From positions 268,432 through 332,431 of the forward strand of contig CAJJDN010000030.1 of the NCBI GenBank assembly GCA_905182985.1: a stretch of DNA of 64,000 bases, written 5' to 3'. Position numbers and translations under genes: made by a program. Origin of the DNA: Paramecium sonneborni (Eukaryota; Ciliophora; Oligohymenophorea; Peniculida; Parameciidae). Below are positions 1 to 13,497 of the stretch, one piece after another. The notes under the pieces were generated by a model. That model was not told where the DNA came from. It was given only the letters and a program-made list of their open reading frames with translations, and did not search any database. Numbering within the stretch: the first letter of the stretch is position 1; each line of letters starts with the position of its first letter.

Positions 1-3000
1 CCATTTTGAACAGATGTTTTTGTTAATATATGTATATTCTATATAGCTGATCTCCTTAATACAGTTTTCCTAAATCCTCTGATCCAAATAGCTTTTATTT
101 TTAGTACCACTACTTTTCTGCAATTTAACCACACATTTTTCTCAATATAGTTTTATTACTTCTAAACCATGTTCTCATATTCCTTAATATCATCAGGTTT
201 GTTACTATTTTTTGTAACTTATTGAAATTTTTTTCTAAATTTTAATTGAGCGTTATCAGAATAAACTTGATGAGTAAGATTATAGTTTTATTTTAAAATA
301 TATAATTTTCTTAGATCTAAATTTTTAATAGCTAATTTTTTTCTTTTCATATAAAAATGTCTTTAAGTCAGGCGATCTTCTGTCCATAATTTTTTATAAG
401 TTGTTAGAACTGATAGTTTATACAAATATTTCCAGTATTTAATTAATTTTTTTTTTCTTTGAAAAGGATTGAGATTATTATATTGAATTTCAAATGCCCA
501 ATTTGATACTCTTTATGAAAATTAATTATGTAACAATTCATATGGTGGATCATCTAGATCTATTTTTTTTGGAAGTACTTTGACTTGTCTTTTTTAATTT
601 TATTCATCTCTCATTTAACCTTTTCTGATATGTTCTTCAAGATCTGATTGTGAACTAATTGTTTAAAAACTTCCAAACTCCATATTATTAGTTGAATTGA
701 ATAATTTATATAGTGGAAATCTTTTATAAACATCTTCTTCTTCTTTTTTGATTTTTGATCTTTATTTAGTTTTACTAAAAATTTCTAGAGTTGATTTAAG
801 AAGGTATTTATGTCTTATTGTTAATTAAGTTAATCTAAAAGGAGTATCTCCAAAAACTGAAGCTATAACAAATTTAAATAGACTGTTTGAAATTAAAAGA
901 CTTAAGAATACTAAAATTAATTATTCCCCATATTTTTTATTATAGAGTACTGTAATAATACCTGTATTAGTAAGAATGCCAATTTGATTGACAAGATCTA
1001 AAATGTTATTCCAAATACCTAAAGAACTTTCATTTTAAGGCCATGGTCGTTATAGACAATACATAAAAGAATATTTTTTGACTTATATTTATAAAATATT
1101 AAAAGACCATAATAGAAAATAACTAAGAGGAAATGAGTAGCCAAAAATAATAAGCAATGAATAAAGGATTAAAACTTCCATATAATCTTCTAATGTACCA
1201 TATCTTTCAGGACTAATTGCATATGATTTTCTCCTTGATGTTTCATCAATAAATTATAAGATATCATTATCATTAATTTCATATTTAATTTTTGGATATT
1301 TAGCCAAATCTGATACAAATTTAAAAAGTTACATAATTTTAAATAGAAATTACCAAATGATAATGGTTGAAAAGTAATATTAAACATGTCTTGAACAATT
1401 ACTTTTTGAACAATATAAATTTAAAGGTCCATTAAGATAACCTATAAATAATAATGGAACAACATATGAGCAAAAATAGAGTATAAACTTTTTTACAACA
1501 AAACTGGTTTCATATTTTTACATAGTTTTATGATTTTCAAAATCAGTAACTGATGTTGAAATATAATCATAAAATTTATCAACAAATAATTATACAAATA
1601 CATTAATAGTAGCAGATAATGTCACTTCTAAAGACATAACTGATACATTAGAGAATTCACTTCCAAATGAATTTTTCAAAGCTGTAGTAAGTGTAAACAA
1701 TCCTACTACTAATCCACTATAGGCTGCTATTAATAAAACAAGCAAAATAGATGCCAAGAATAATCTTAGTACTAAATCACTGTCATCTTAAGCTGCTGAA
1801 TTTAATTAATCATTTTCTAAAGATCTAATATAAGTTCCTTTAAAAGATGATCTCTCTGTAGATTTCTCTTTTTCATTTAATTAACCATATTTAATATTAA
1901 ATCTAACTTATTATTGTTTCCAATAATCTGTTACCATACTATTCCACTAAATTAAAACGAATGTGAAAACCATTGTAATTATAATACTGGCTTCTCCATC
2001 TTCATTATTTAGAATCCATTCTGCTAAACTACATCCTAAACCACAAATAGAAATAAAAGTCAACATTTTTGTATAATAACTCATAAAATAAAAATACAAA
2101 CCAATCTTTTCGCCATAATATGAACATATTATATCTATAGGAGCAAACCAAGGTTCAAATATTTTGAATTTCCATTCGTCTGCAAAAAAGAATAACTTTT
2201 TGTGATAAAATTAAGTTTCACTTGTCAAAGCCTTTTCAAAATTTTAACAATATCCTAATAACTCATATTAATCATTCAAACAAAAAAATTAATGTATATA
2301 ACCTTTCGTAGTAAAAGAATTTATATCAAAACAGTCATCAACAGCTAAGTATACTAATTTTAGTCTATCAATTGATGAAAATACAGATATATTTCCATCT
2401 TCATCTTTTTAATATTTACACCAAATCATTTATTATTAAGCTTAAAGTGTTGGAGCCATTCGTTTTGAAGGTCTCCTAAAATATACAAAAGGTTCTTAAG
2501 GTGTTAAATCAACTTAATCCCAAAGATTTCTTAAGTATTATTTTGAATCATTGGCAACTTCTAATGATTCAATAAAGGCTTACATATAATTATATGCCAA
2601 TCTCTCTTTTTATAATATTTTGATATATTTAGTTAATGGAATATTTTATTCTATCATATATTGTTTATATTCATTCATCAATGATTAAGCATTTTAATCA
2701 TAGCTTTCTACTGTTTATAAATGTTATTAATTTTCTGGATTCAATATATTTTATTTATTTAAAAATATTTCTTATTTGTTTCCTAAACCTTATTATATAA
2801 GTTCCTTTTAAAACCTTTTTAAATATAATTAAAAAGAATCCATCTATTTATTTAAAATAGCTGATAAATCACTATTAATTATATTCTCTTATCTATGTTG
2901 AGAAATACATTTCTCTAAATGAACCAAATATTTATAAAATGCAAACCATTCATCATCAGATGGACCATTGTCTTCTTCATCATTTAAATCCTATTTTCCA

Positions 3001-4215
3001 TATTAAAATAATTCTTAATTAATGTGACTTTGATTTACTTCTCTACTTAATCTTTTGAAATTTATTTATTCAATTAATTCAATTATTTAAGGTCTCAAAT
3101 ATTCAAAAAATGTTGTGCATCTATATTCTGAAGGTTTCCATAAACGATTATTTAACCTTAATGGTCTTAATCTCTTATCAACAGGTTCAAGAGAAAAAAG
3201 ATCACTGAACCAAAAATTTAACCTTTTTGAAAGTTTTTTTTATTCTGCCACAACTTTTAAATTATCTTCATCCATTTTAATAAGTAGAAATATCCATCTT
3301 CCATCATTTGAGATTACTTATCTAGTTTAAAACCCTTTTCTTGATAATTAAATTAATATTGCATTTCTTAACATAGTTGAAGTATCTAAAGCTTCTTTAG
3401 GTGTTTTAAACCATTATTCTTAGATCTAATTTAAATATTCACCTTTTATATCACATCTAATTTATGCCTCTTCCAAACTCTTATAATCTAAATTTATATA
3501 ATCTATTAAATTAGCTTTCATATTTTAACTCAAAGCCTATTCAAATTGTTCTTTTAAAACCTTCATTGCATAACTTAATTTTTCTGCTCGACTTAAAATT
3601 GGTCTTATGGTTTTAGAAAATCTTTTGCCTGATTATGTTTATTAGGTAAAAAATTATTTATATCTTACATCACTTTATTAAGATTGTAATTGAAAAGGAT
3701 CTGAAGATATTGAGTTTTATAATTCAGATTAAGATATTGATAATAATTAATAACTGGTCTCTATTGCTTTAAATAGTAATTGGTCATTAAACGATTTTGA
3801 GTTTATCTTCAGAGCTTATTGGACAAAATCGAAAAACTCTAAGGGTCTCATTTACTATGGATGAGCAACTTCTTCATAATCTGGATTAGGAAAGCTCAAA
3901 TTTCTCATTTTATAATTACGAAATCACTCCATCTGGATAAAAAGCTGTATGCAAATCGTATGAACACTTTCCTATTAGTCTTTCGTACTCTCTTTAATCT
4001 TCATCTGTAAATTCAGTCCCTTACAATGATTTCAAATATAATTCATATAATTTTAATGGATCTTAAAGTTTATTATCAATCTTTTTTCGTTTTTTAGTTT
4101 TAGGTTATTCTTTAACTAATTTAGATTCGCTTTTAAATTACTGGAATGGAAGATATTTCTATCGAAAACCAGCTTAACATTCTGTATTTGGTCTTGCTTA
4201 TTGTAATTTATACAT
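1..4215 (-). CDS. Anoctamin/TMEM16-family membrane protein (partial, 3' end off window)
   Basis: Read from ATG at 4215 towards position 1 with TAA/TAG as Gln, about 1,396 codons are open and no TGA is reached. A 25-base intron (3895-3919, GTA...GAG) joins the first exon. From about residue 670 the protein matches the anoctamin core: CSYYGEKIGLYF, a hydrophobic block, VTDYWKQQQVRFNIKYG, then a multi-helix region with FENHKTMQKYE and several further membrane segments. Anoctamins are Ca2+-activated channels or lipid scramblases of membranes. The N-terminal 600 or so residues are charged and not recognised, and the C-terminal tail is Lys-rich, so the protein is longer than the usual 900-1,000 residues. 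Without the 25-base intron a shorter start at 3908 would be needed. The family call is firm; channel versus scramblase cannot be decided here. Confidence 0.85.
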
Positions 4216-4274
4216 ATATTAATAAGCACTAAATATAAAATATAATCTATAAAAAATATTTATGTAAATTATTT

Positions 4275-7200
4275 TCATAAAAGTTAATCTGCATCAGATA
4301 CTTCTTCTTTATTTATGGATTAATTCTAAATTTTATTTATTAATTTTTTACAATAATTCCAACACTATTAAATAACTTATCCTCCATTTATTCTGCCACT
4401 GGATCATCAGGTACTTTTTCATCTTCCTCAATTTAATTTTGCAAAGGTTTACTTTATACTAAGGCTGGATTATTAAATCTGTCTTAATAATCATTACCAT
4501 CCTCAAATTTCTCATCACCATATCCATCATCAACACCAATTTTCTAAGATAATACAATTTATGCTCCATCATCATTTTTTTCATTCTCTCCTTTCATTTC
4601 TTATGAAACTTACTATTATTATTCTTGCTAATTATCTTTCTATTAAGCTTCTTATTCTCTTTCTTTTCTTTTCTCCTCTAATATTCTCTTTCCTTCTTCT
4701 CTTTACTATTTCTTTTTATAAGCTTTTTAAAGTTTAACAGCAACATCATCAAGTTCTTTTTATTCTTTTTATTTTAAATCCTCTTCTTTCTTTCTCAATT
4801 CTTCTATTCTTCTTTCCTCCTTAAGTTCTTCTAATAATTTCTTTCCATCAGATTTATTTTTTTTGTGTTTGTAAGCTCCTTATATTTTTTATGCTGCCAT
4901 ATTTATTTCCTCTTCTTTAGCTTTTATTTCCTTTTTAACTTCTAATTAATCATCAAGTTCTTATTCAAATTCAAAATCATAATCATCTTCATTATTTTTT
5001 TTATCTTACTTTTCTTTAGAACTTTTTTTTTAATTTTATATATCTCTTTCATTCCTTTTACTTTCTAACATTTATTTTGCTTCATCTATTTACTTTTTAT
5101 CCTTAAAAGCTTTTTAAATTTTTAGTGCACTTTCTTCTTCCTCTTTTTTTTATTTTTCTTCTCTTTCTTTCTATCTTCTAATCTTATCCTCTTCTTTTTA
5201 TTTTTACTCATTTATAAATTTTTCTCTCTTTTTTTATTCTAATAATGCCTTAGCTTCTGCTATTTGTTTCTTTTTTTAAAATGCTAATTATATTTTTAAA
5301 GCTGCATCATCTTCTTCTTTTAAAAATTTTTCTTTTTCTTACTATTCTTTTAATAATCTCTATTTTTCTTTTTCTTCTTACTCTTACTAAAACCTTAATC
5401 TTTCTAATTCTTCTTATTATTTTTTAATTTGTTATTCAGCTAAATATTTTTCTTTTTCTTTTTTTTTTTATTCCAATATTTTCTTTCCCTCTTCTTTTTA
5501 CTTTTTCAATTTATATGCATTTTAAATCTATAAAGCTTTCTCTTCTTCTTCTTTTCTCAATTATTCTTCATATCTTCTTTATTATTCCTCTTTTTATTTT
5601 TATTCTTCTTCTTCTTTTCTTTTTCTCTCTTCTTCTTATCGTTTTAATTCTTCTTATTTTTTTTTTTAATCTTCTTAAATCTTCTTTTATTCATCTTCAT
5701 ATCTTTTTTTATCTTCTTACTATTTCTTTAATAATTATTCTTATTTCTTTTTTTTTTCTTTATCTTCTAAATACTTTCCCTTTTTTTCTTTTTATTCTTC
5801 TAAAATCTTCTTACCTTCTTCTTTTTATTTTTTTTTTTTAAAAGCAAGTTAAATTTTCATAGCTGCATCTTGTAAATCTTCTTAAGGTTTTTATTAATAA
5901 TCATCAAACTCTTCTTAATATTCTTCTTCTTCTACATTCTATTTTTTCTATTATTCTTCTGCTTTTACTGAATTTTACGAATTTTTGTCTTCATCTTTCT
6001 CAAAATAATCATCATAATTTTCTTCTTCTTCATCTAATTTCTTTTTTTATTTTCCATTTTAATAATTAGGATCATTATCAATTATTTAAGATGAATTTCT
6101 AGCATTACTTCTTATCTTAGCCTATTTAGAAGAATCTGAATTTTAAGTCTATATTTTAATATAATCATTAGGAATATCTTATTTTTATGAATTTGGCGAA
6201 TAATTAAATTATTATTGATTAAACTCTTTTGCTTATTGATTTACTTTAAAATCATCTCTAAAAAACTATTCCCACTATAATTAAATTAAATCCTTATAAA
6301 CTTCATATATGTGAATAAATAATTAATCTTTTTACAGTTCAGTAATTGAAATTTAAGATTCCAAAATTATTTATTCAAATTATCTTATATTAATGTATTC
6401 TTATTTTGGAAATTTTAATTTAAATTTTCTTGTAAGTTCTTCTTTATTTTTCATTAAAATCTATATAATATAACACTCTATTTACTTTACGAACTTCTTA
6501 ATATATTTATGATCCATCATATGTAATATAATCCTGAACAAGAGATAAAATCATATTTTTAAATCTATTTGCACTTATCATTTTCTAAATTGGTTAATCA
6601 TATCCATCACTTTTCAATAATGCTTTTGCAAACTTTTAAGCTTTGATTGCATCCATATCTAATTTAGTTTTTAAAAATTCAACAACCCCATTTTCATTAA
6701 GTCTTCCTTTATTTAAAGTTGACAATTTCTATAATATAAATAATTCAATACTTCTTTGAATTTAGCAAATGGAATATTATCTAAATATAACTAACAACGA
6801 ATTTCATCTGCATAACATTATGCTAATTCTTAATCAAGTAAAATAGAATCTGTACTATTATTTTATCTTAACTATTCCTATTATTATAACTACACAATTT
6901 GTTGTTATTAAGAACTATTACTATTTAAATTTTTAGGACTTGATGATTATTATTGCTAAAGATTTCTTCCTTATTTCTATTCTAATTATTTTCTATTGTC
7001 TGATTAAAATTTCTTTAATTGTTACTCTAATTTTTAAATTCTGTCTTTATATTCTTCAACCTAATAATTTAATTTAGTTCTCTCTTCTATGTCCTTATCA
7101 ATCTCCTCTTAACTGATTAAATATTAACCATTCATCCCTCTCTTCTTAAATACTTATAATTTCTAATTTAACATCTACATATCTCTTGTCTATTTATTTA

Positions 7201-8151
7201 TTTATTTCTATTATTATTACACTTAAACTTCTAACTATGTATTCCTCTCTTCATAAAGTCTAAAATCCATAATTAATTTACTTGACTATTTAAACCAATT
7301 CCTAATTATCCTTCAAATAGGTTTCATTCTACTATTACAACTCTCTTACAAATTCATTATTTGTTGAATACTCCTAAGCATGACTATGATATTAATAATT
7401 TTACTTTTATTATTATTCTAATATTTCATCTCTTTCCTTCAATAGTTCTCTTAATCTCTATAGTTCCTCATATACTTCTCTAATTTCAGCCTTAATTATT
7501 ATTCATTATATACATCCATCTCTTGAAATTTGCTTACTTTTGCATTTTTCTTATAATTTTATATTGTAATCTCTTTTTCTCTCAATTCATTTTGTTACTC
7601 TTTTATTTATCTTTTCATTTATAGAAATAAAGATGTCTAACAATATCAATACATCATTATAACCTCAACTCCCAATTTCATCTATACATTTTTCAAATTA
7701 CCATTATTTTGAAAATCCTCTATAATTCTCTCATATTTTTATATCGTTTTCTATGAATATATATTTAGCCTATACTTCTTATTATAAAATTGTTGTCTTT
7801 AATTAATAATTATCCGTCTTCAAGTTATTGATCTATGTTTTAGCCTAAGATAAATGCTCAAAAAGTCTTTCTTTATCAAACACCTCCATGTTATTTCTAA
7901 AAAAATCAGTTTCTTATTAAATCTATTTAGCTCTTATTTCATTCTAACCACTTTATGGTCTTTCTTCCATTAAGTTATTCACTTTTACTTTTTTAACACT
8001 TTTTAACATAAATTAAGTTACATTTTAAATCCTTTTATAGAATTTCCATAAGGTTGACTAGGAGGTATTTTTTAACTAGGATTTTTAGCTGATTAGGCTC
8101 TTATTGCTTTCTATTTATTTCAATAAAACTACATACTTATCTTTCAGACAT
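4275..8151 (-). CDS. IQ-motif coiled-coil protein
   Basis: About 1,218 residues with nine inferred introns of 22-27 bases (for example 8111-8136, 7999-8021, 7751-7775, 4326-4351); the spliced length is an exact multiple of three and ends at TGA 4275-4277. The N-terminal half is Gln/Glu/Lys coiled coil. A roughly 100-residue helical domain without visible Ca2+ loops sits in the middle. The C-terminal half carries six IQ-like motifs of the form AAxKIQxAYKxKK, each followed by an EEGKKILEE-like stretch, as expected for calmodulin binding. The very T-rich plus strand at 5.2-5.9 kb is simply the reverse of Lys/Glu codons, and the homopolymer runs stay in frame. A cytoskeletal or cortical role is inferred. 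The least certain splice is a GTT...TAG intron near 7.64 kb. Confidence 0.75.
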
Positions 8152-8239
8152 GTGAATTAATAATTAATTATATTTATAAAACAATTATATTTATGTAGAA
8201 AATCAATCTCATATCTAATAGCTTATAAAATAGTATAAT

Positions 8240-8915
8240 TCATTTATTCATTTAAAAATGCACTTTTTTTTGAGAATGATTATCATTATTTTTCTAACCT
8301 TTTTTAAATTAGCTGAATTTCATTTCCTATTTTAGAATACTTTTAACTGATTTATTATCAGCACTTTAACTTCTTTGACTTTCTAATTCTTGTTTTCCTA
8401 GTTCTTCTTAGTTCTATCGATATTCATTAATAGATTTTAATTTATCAAGTCTTTTAGAATCAAATGATTTTAAAGAATTTTTTGGTTAGAAATCACATAA
8501 AGGTGAATCATTTTTTCGTTTCTTTTTTAATGAAGGCTAAGAAATGAATATTTCTTCATTTGCTTCTTCAATTTTTTAAGGTAAATCATCATATTACATA
8601 ACAATCTCTGCTATTAATTAGATGTCTTTATTAGATAATTATTCAGATTCTTATTTACTGTGGATAGATTTATTATCAGCAAATCCAGGTGTTTAAGGAT
8701 CATCGATTCTAAATTTACCATGCACACCCTTTTGTTTTTGCTTTGGAGATCTTTTCATTATTCAATTTGAATAAATACAAGGGTTAATTTTTAATTTTTT
8801 GTCCATCTCCTTGAATGTTTAGACCCTTTGAGGATTAAGAAGTTTCTTTCATTCCAACAGCTAATTCTGATGTCTCTTCAATAGTATTAACAGAACAACA
8901 TTATGAGCTCCCCAT
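8240..8915 (-). CDS. Small charged protein with N-terminal acylation motif
   Basis: Two exons joined by a 28-base intron (8751-8778) give 215 residues ending at TGA 8240-8242. The protein begins MGSSQCC: Gly2 with Ser is a typical N-myristoylation context and the adjacent Cys pair a typical palmitoylation site, so attachment to a membrane (plasma, alveolar or ciliary) is inferred. The rest is polar, rich in Lys, Ser and Gln, with no recognised domain. Starting at the internal Met (8758) would lose the acylation motif and use the intron sequence as coding; the spliced form is preferred because it gives a canonical-length intron and a sensible N-terminus. Confidence 0.6.
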
Positions 8916-9076
8916 TTTATAAATCAAATAATAATGAATTGAAGCAACATTAACATATTGATTTGTAATAGGATATACGACGAATAATAAAGAATTTAAA
9001 TTATGTATTTAACATTTATAATTTAAAAAAATAGAGAATAATTATTAAGTTCACTTAAATATGAAAATAGGATGTA

Positions 9077-10813
9077 TCAAATAATAAATTATCTAATTTA
9101 TTCTATGATGAGTCTATTAGCAGATTCAGCAGCTGTAACTCCATTTGTTCTCATTCCCATATTCTAAAAACCATGAGGCAGACTTTCAAAAACTTTTAAT
9201 TTAATTTGATCTAATCCATTTTCTTTGCAATAATGAACAAATTCTACAGAGTTATCTAATAATACATCATCTTATCCAACAAAAATAACAAAATCTTTTG
9301 GGAAATTTTGGACAATATTTTTAGGAGTTTATATTGGAGAAGCATAATAATCATTAGGAAGATCAAACTAATTTCTTAAATAACTCTATCTACATAACAT
9401 TAGTAATCCCATAGGTATCATTTAATCATTCATACTTTTAAGATTAGAGGGTACTACATCACAAAGATTTAGATTAACGGCAGGGTATTACAATATAATT
9501 TTATCTGGAATTCTTTGATTAGTTTCTATTGCTCTAATTAATATTCCTAAAGCCAAATTGCCACCTGCTGAATCTCCAATCAAAATGATATTTTTTGGAG
9601 ATATATTGAAATAGATAGAACCAAAATGAATAATCCACATATAATATTACCAGCAATCATCAAGAGCTTAAGGAAATGGACTCTCAGGAGCCAGACGATA
9701 ATCAATTGAAAAGACTATCGTATTAGGCAATTGATTAACCCATTTTCTTGTATATGATTAATGAGAAAATGAAGACATTGATATAAATCCTCCTCCATGT
9801 ATATGAATGATTATATTACTCAAAGTATTTAATCCTATTTCTCCTATTTCATTTCTTGATGAAACACAGCATCCTCCAAAAAAGGATGATTATAACTGTT
9901 ATATATGTTAAGTCCTTTAAATTTAGAGTTCACTTTTTGTTAAATTTCTTACTATTTATGCAATTTCTTAATTAGATATTTTTTATTTAAGCATTTATTT
10001 ATTACACATAACTCTTACCCTTATATCATAATCGTTTTATTTCTTTTTGATACTACGAAATGCTACTTAATATAATAAATTCTTTGGAATATCAGTTGGA
10101 TTGCTATTAAAATTATGAAGAGAATCTAAAGTAATTTAATTAAATAATCTTGGGATATAGATTATTTTCTTAAATTTCACTTATTCTAATTGTAATTTAT
10201 AACCTGCTTTGACTATTTTTGATTCATCTATAATTCTCCACAATTGTAATGCATGTTCAAGAGTTGGATTTGTTATTATTTCTATTGCAGCAAGATTTGT
10301 TTCTTCTTAATTTGATAAATAATATAGAGCCTTTAAATTTCTAACTATACACTACATAACTTGAGATTAATATTATTTCCCAGAATTTATATATGCATGT
10401 CCTAAAGATATTTTTTGATAAAAGTTTCTTAATTGTTATTTTACTCTTTCTTAGTCATCTAATTTTATGATTTCTATATTTGGAATATTCATATACTCTT
10501 CATCATTAAAAATACAATTTTTTGGTTTTTTATTTATATATGGAAGCATTTCAGTTACTTTCTTTATTTTTTCAAGTTCAAATGCTAATTTTATTTAATT
10601 ACCTCTACTTTCTTCTTAATCTGACAATTCATCAATTTTTGAAAGCACATCATTATAAACAATTTATAAACATTTTTTAACAAATAATTTATTTCCATCT
10701 TAAGAATTCACCTTCTCTATTGCAATTTTGAATTCATTTAATGATTAATTTATTTTTTAGTTATTTGTTTTCTAAATAATTGCTGTTATTGTGATTAATT
10801 CATCATCATTCAT
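9077..10813 (-). CDS. Hormone-sensitive-lipase-type alpha/beta hydrolase
   Basis: A single uninterrupted exon of 578 residues, ATG at 10813 to TGA 9077-9079. The C-terminal 320 residues form an alpha/beta hydrolase of the hormone-sensitive lipase class: the oxyanion motif HGGGF, the nucleophile elbow GDSAGGN (catalytic Ser), an acidic residue in GQDDVLLD and the catalytic His in LPHGF. The N-terminal 250 residues are mostly helical and resemble the position of the regulatory domain in animal HSL, though I cannot assign it firmly. The likely reaction is hydrolysis of acylglycerol or related esters in lipid-droplet turnover. It shares a 139-base region with the divergent SHIPPO gene. Confidence 0.85.
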
Positions 10814-10952
10814 TTTAATTTATATAATTTTAATATGATTCACAAGTTTCTTAAAATATAAATTAGAATTCATTTGTTATCAATTGTTCTATTCAATCAA
10901 AGTTATATTTTAGATATGTAACCTTAATTAGTAATATTATTTTATTTAATAT
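10814..10952. promoter_or_regulatory. Short shared upstream region of divergent genes
   Basis: The HSL-type hydrolase (-) and the SHIPPO protein (+) start codons are 139 bases apart. Any promoter elements of both must lie here or inside the 5' exons. No motif is distinct from the AT-rich background. Confidence 0.4.
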
Positions 10953-12526
10953 ATGAAATTTAGTCAAACTCCTAAATCAACGTATACAGAAAACTTTAAT
11001 CCTCCTCCTGGTTATTATATTGGGAATGATTTAAATGATATGTTAAATACAATTAAAACAAAACCACCTTAATAATAATTCTCAAGATCTGATCGATTTG
11101 GAGAAATTTAAACAAATATTCATGCTTAAAGTAAAACAGTAGAAGGATTTGATAAAATTGCTTATTAAGCCTCTTACAAGCATTCTTTTCAAAATTAGAA
11201 ATTAAAGGATCATAATTACGTTTATTAAGCATAAGTATGTAAGTTTTATTAAAATATTATAGTCTTAGCAATAGTTGAAAAAGACATAAGAAGTTGATAA
11301 AAAAATGAAGAATCTGCTTATAAAACAAATGGAAAATTGTTTGAGTTAGTAATTAGAAATTACACCATCAGGATAATGTGTTTTAGATAAATCTAAACTG
11401 TTGCAAAAATTATAAACTATTGCTCCTTTATAAGTAAATATAATAAATTAAAATAATAGCCTCCTGGACCTGGACATTATAATTCAAATGAAACTTTTGT
11501 GAAACCAAGAGTTAGAGGTGCTATCATTAAAGAAGATAGTAAAAGAACTACATTTTAAGAACCATTTTTAACAGCTGATGTTATTTATGGAAAATAATTA
11601 TCTAATAATGGATAAAATGAATCAGAACCCAATTTATCACAAAAGTCAAAGCAAAAGAAAATAAAATTTATTAAAGGAGATGAATATAATTTGGAAAAAT
11701 TATTTGAAAAAGATAAGAAAAAAAAAGAAAGATAAACAGCTCCACCACCTGGATATTATGAAATTGAATCATAATTTGGAAAAATTACAGAATTAAATTA
11801 TCAAAATTAATGTTTTGATAGTAGAGAACCAAGATTTAAATATAATCCAGATGAAAATCCTGGACCTGGATAATATAAAACTGATAATTAATTTAATGAA
11901 TTTGGAGGATATATGTCAAAATTACCTAGATAAGCTCCAAAAGATAATATGCTTGTTCCTGTTGGTAATTATATTGTTTAAGATTTATAAAAACCTTAAA
12001 GAAAAGATGGACTCTTTCCTTCAAGTTTTGGATCTGGTTCAAAAAGAATGAAGGAAATCATAATTAGTAATGATGTTCCTGGTCCTGGTAGTTATGATAA
12101 TTTGTTTTTAAAAAAGAAGCAATTTAAATATGTATTTAAAAAGAAAGAGAAAAGACCTATGATTGAGAAATATCCAGAATCATTTGGATTATCAGTTGCA
12201 AAAGAATTAGTGTCAATAAATACTACAAAAGAACGTAGTAAATCTCTATAAAAACCAGTATAATTAAAAGATTTAATTAGTAACAATCTTCTATGTTTTC
12301 ATCAAGTGTTCAGAGATTTAAAGATAAAAAAGTAACTGAAGAATTAGGTCCTGGAAGCTATACATTTCATGATTAGTTTACTAAAATGACTTTTAATAAG
12401 GGGAATGATATATTTGGAAAGGGATTAAGAATCTAATAATAACAAATGTAAGAAATTGGTCCTGGAGCTTATGATGGTGATTACAAAATTCTAAAGAAAA
12501 ATTTTGTTAGAGATGTTCATTTTTGA
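10953..12526 (+). CDS. SHIPPO/STPG-repeat protein, probable axonemal microtubule protein
   Basis: Four exons with introns at 11235-11262, 11434-11459 and 12258-12280 (28, 26 and 23 bases) give 498 residues ending at TGA 12524-12526. About eight repeats centre on PGPGxY or a close variant: NPPPGYY, PPGPGHY, PPPGYY, NPGPGQY, VPGPGSY, LGPGSY, IGPGAY. This is the SHIPPO (STPGR) repeat of outer-dense-fibre-3 and related proteins that bind axonemal or cortical microtubules. Linkers are Lys/Asn/Gln rich. There is no catalytic domain. Its tail faces the nucleoporin gene, with stops only 18 bases apart. The intron boundaries restore the repeat frame each time. Confidence 0.85.
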
Positions 12527-12544
12527 CTTTTTAATATATGTAAA

Positions 12545-13415
12545 TCAATTAAACAAATTTGATATCTTTTCTTTAAATAATTCTGCATTTTCTTTGTCTT
12601 TCAACATAATTTTAAGAGTGTCTATTTAAACAGGATATTATTCTTATGATTAAGTCTTCTAAATTCTACTCATAGCCCTCAATAGTATATTTTCTTATTT
12701 TGAGCCTAATGGTTTGATTTGCGAAATGCCTTTTAATAATTGTCCTGTATATAATATTTATTAGATTTAATTTCTATTGATATAATTATATTAAATACCT
12801 ATAAATAAAGTAAAATACACTACTATCTTTTGATTTTTCTAAAGCAACAGTTCCTTTTTCTAAAACATCATTAGTATTTATTCTAAACTTCTCAATTTCA
12901 AGTATAAGTAATTAGTCAGTTTAAGTAGAATAATCATATTTCATTTCAATTTATTTTGGTTCTTCATCTTCTTATTTTTATTCATCTTCCTGTCCTAAAT
13001 TATTATTATATATAAATATACCAATATCTTCTGCACCATCACTATCATCTGATTTGTAAACTTTAAAATCTATACCAAATAAAGATGAACAAGGTTTAGT
13101 CAAATCAATCCCATTATTATTTGGCTCTTTATTATTTATATTGCCAAACATTCCTCTATTTATTTATAATGTACCAAATAAACTTCTATTTGAATAAAGG
13201 GTTACTCCTAAAATGTTAAATAAATTCGTTCCATTATTTTAAAACAAAGATTCCAATTATCCTCCATCTTTTTTTTTTTTTGTTTCTGTCTCATTATTTT
13301 CCTATATCTTATCTTAAATTTATTTAGAATTCTTTTCTTATTAAGGTTCCATGATCTCATCTCTTTTTATAGTTTTATCCAATTTTGACTTCATATCAAT
13401 TGATTGTTAAGCCAT
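12545..13415 (-). CDS. FG-motif nucleoporin with Ran-binding domain (Nup50/Nup2-like)
   Basis: Two exons (intron 12774-12798, 25 bases) give 281 residues. The N-terminal half has scattered FG motifs (SLFG, GMFG, SLFG). The C-terminal 110 residues read as a Ran-binding domain: KGTVALEKS, then a short beta segment, GQLLKGISQI, and LLRAMSRIQ, in the order expected for the RanBP1/Nup50 fold. Such proteins sit at the nuclear basket and help importin-alpha cargo release. The domain is divergent and the classical RanBP1 tryptophan is not evident, so RanBP3-like is an alternative. A 13-T run (plus strand) remains in frame. Confidence 0.65.
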
Positions 13416-13497
13416 ATTACAAATAAATAATTAAATCTTAAAAATTTCTTTTTTAATTTCTATCTCTCATTATTTCATACAATTAAATAAATATAAA

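Noticed and set aside
5450..5760. Suspected frameshifts in long T runs
   Set aside because: Careful counting shows the runs of 10, 11 and 12 keep one frame through all IQ repeats.
5515..5841. Plus-strand Leu/Phe-rich open frame that looks like a membrane protein
   Set aside because: It is the reverse complement of the Lys/Glu-rich IQ coiled-coil gene on the minus strand.
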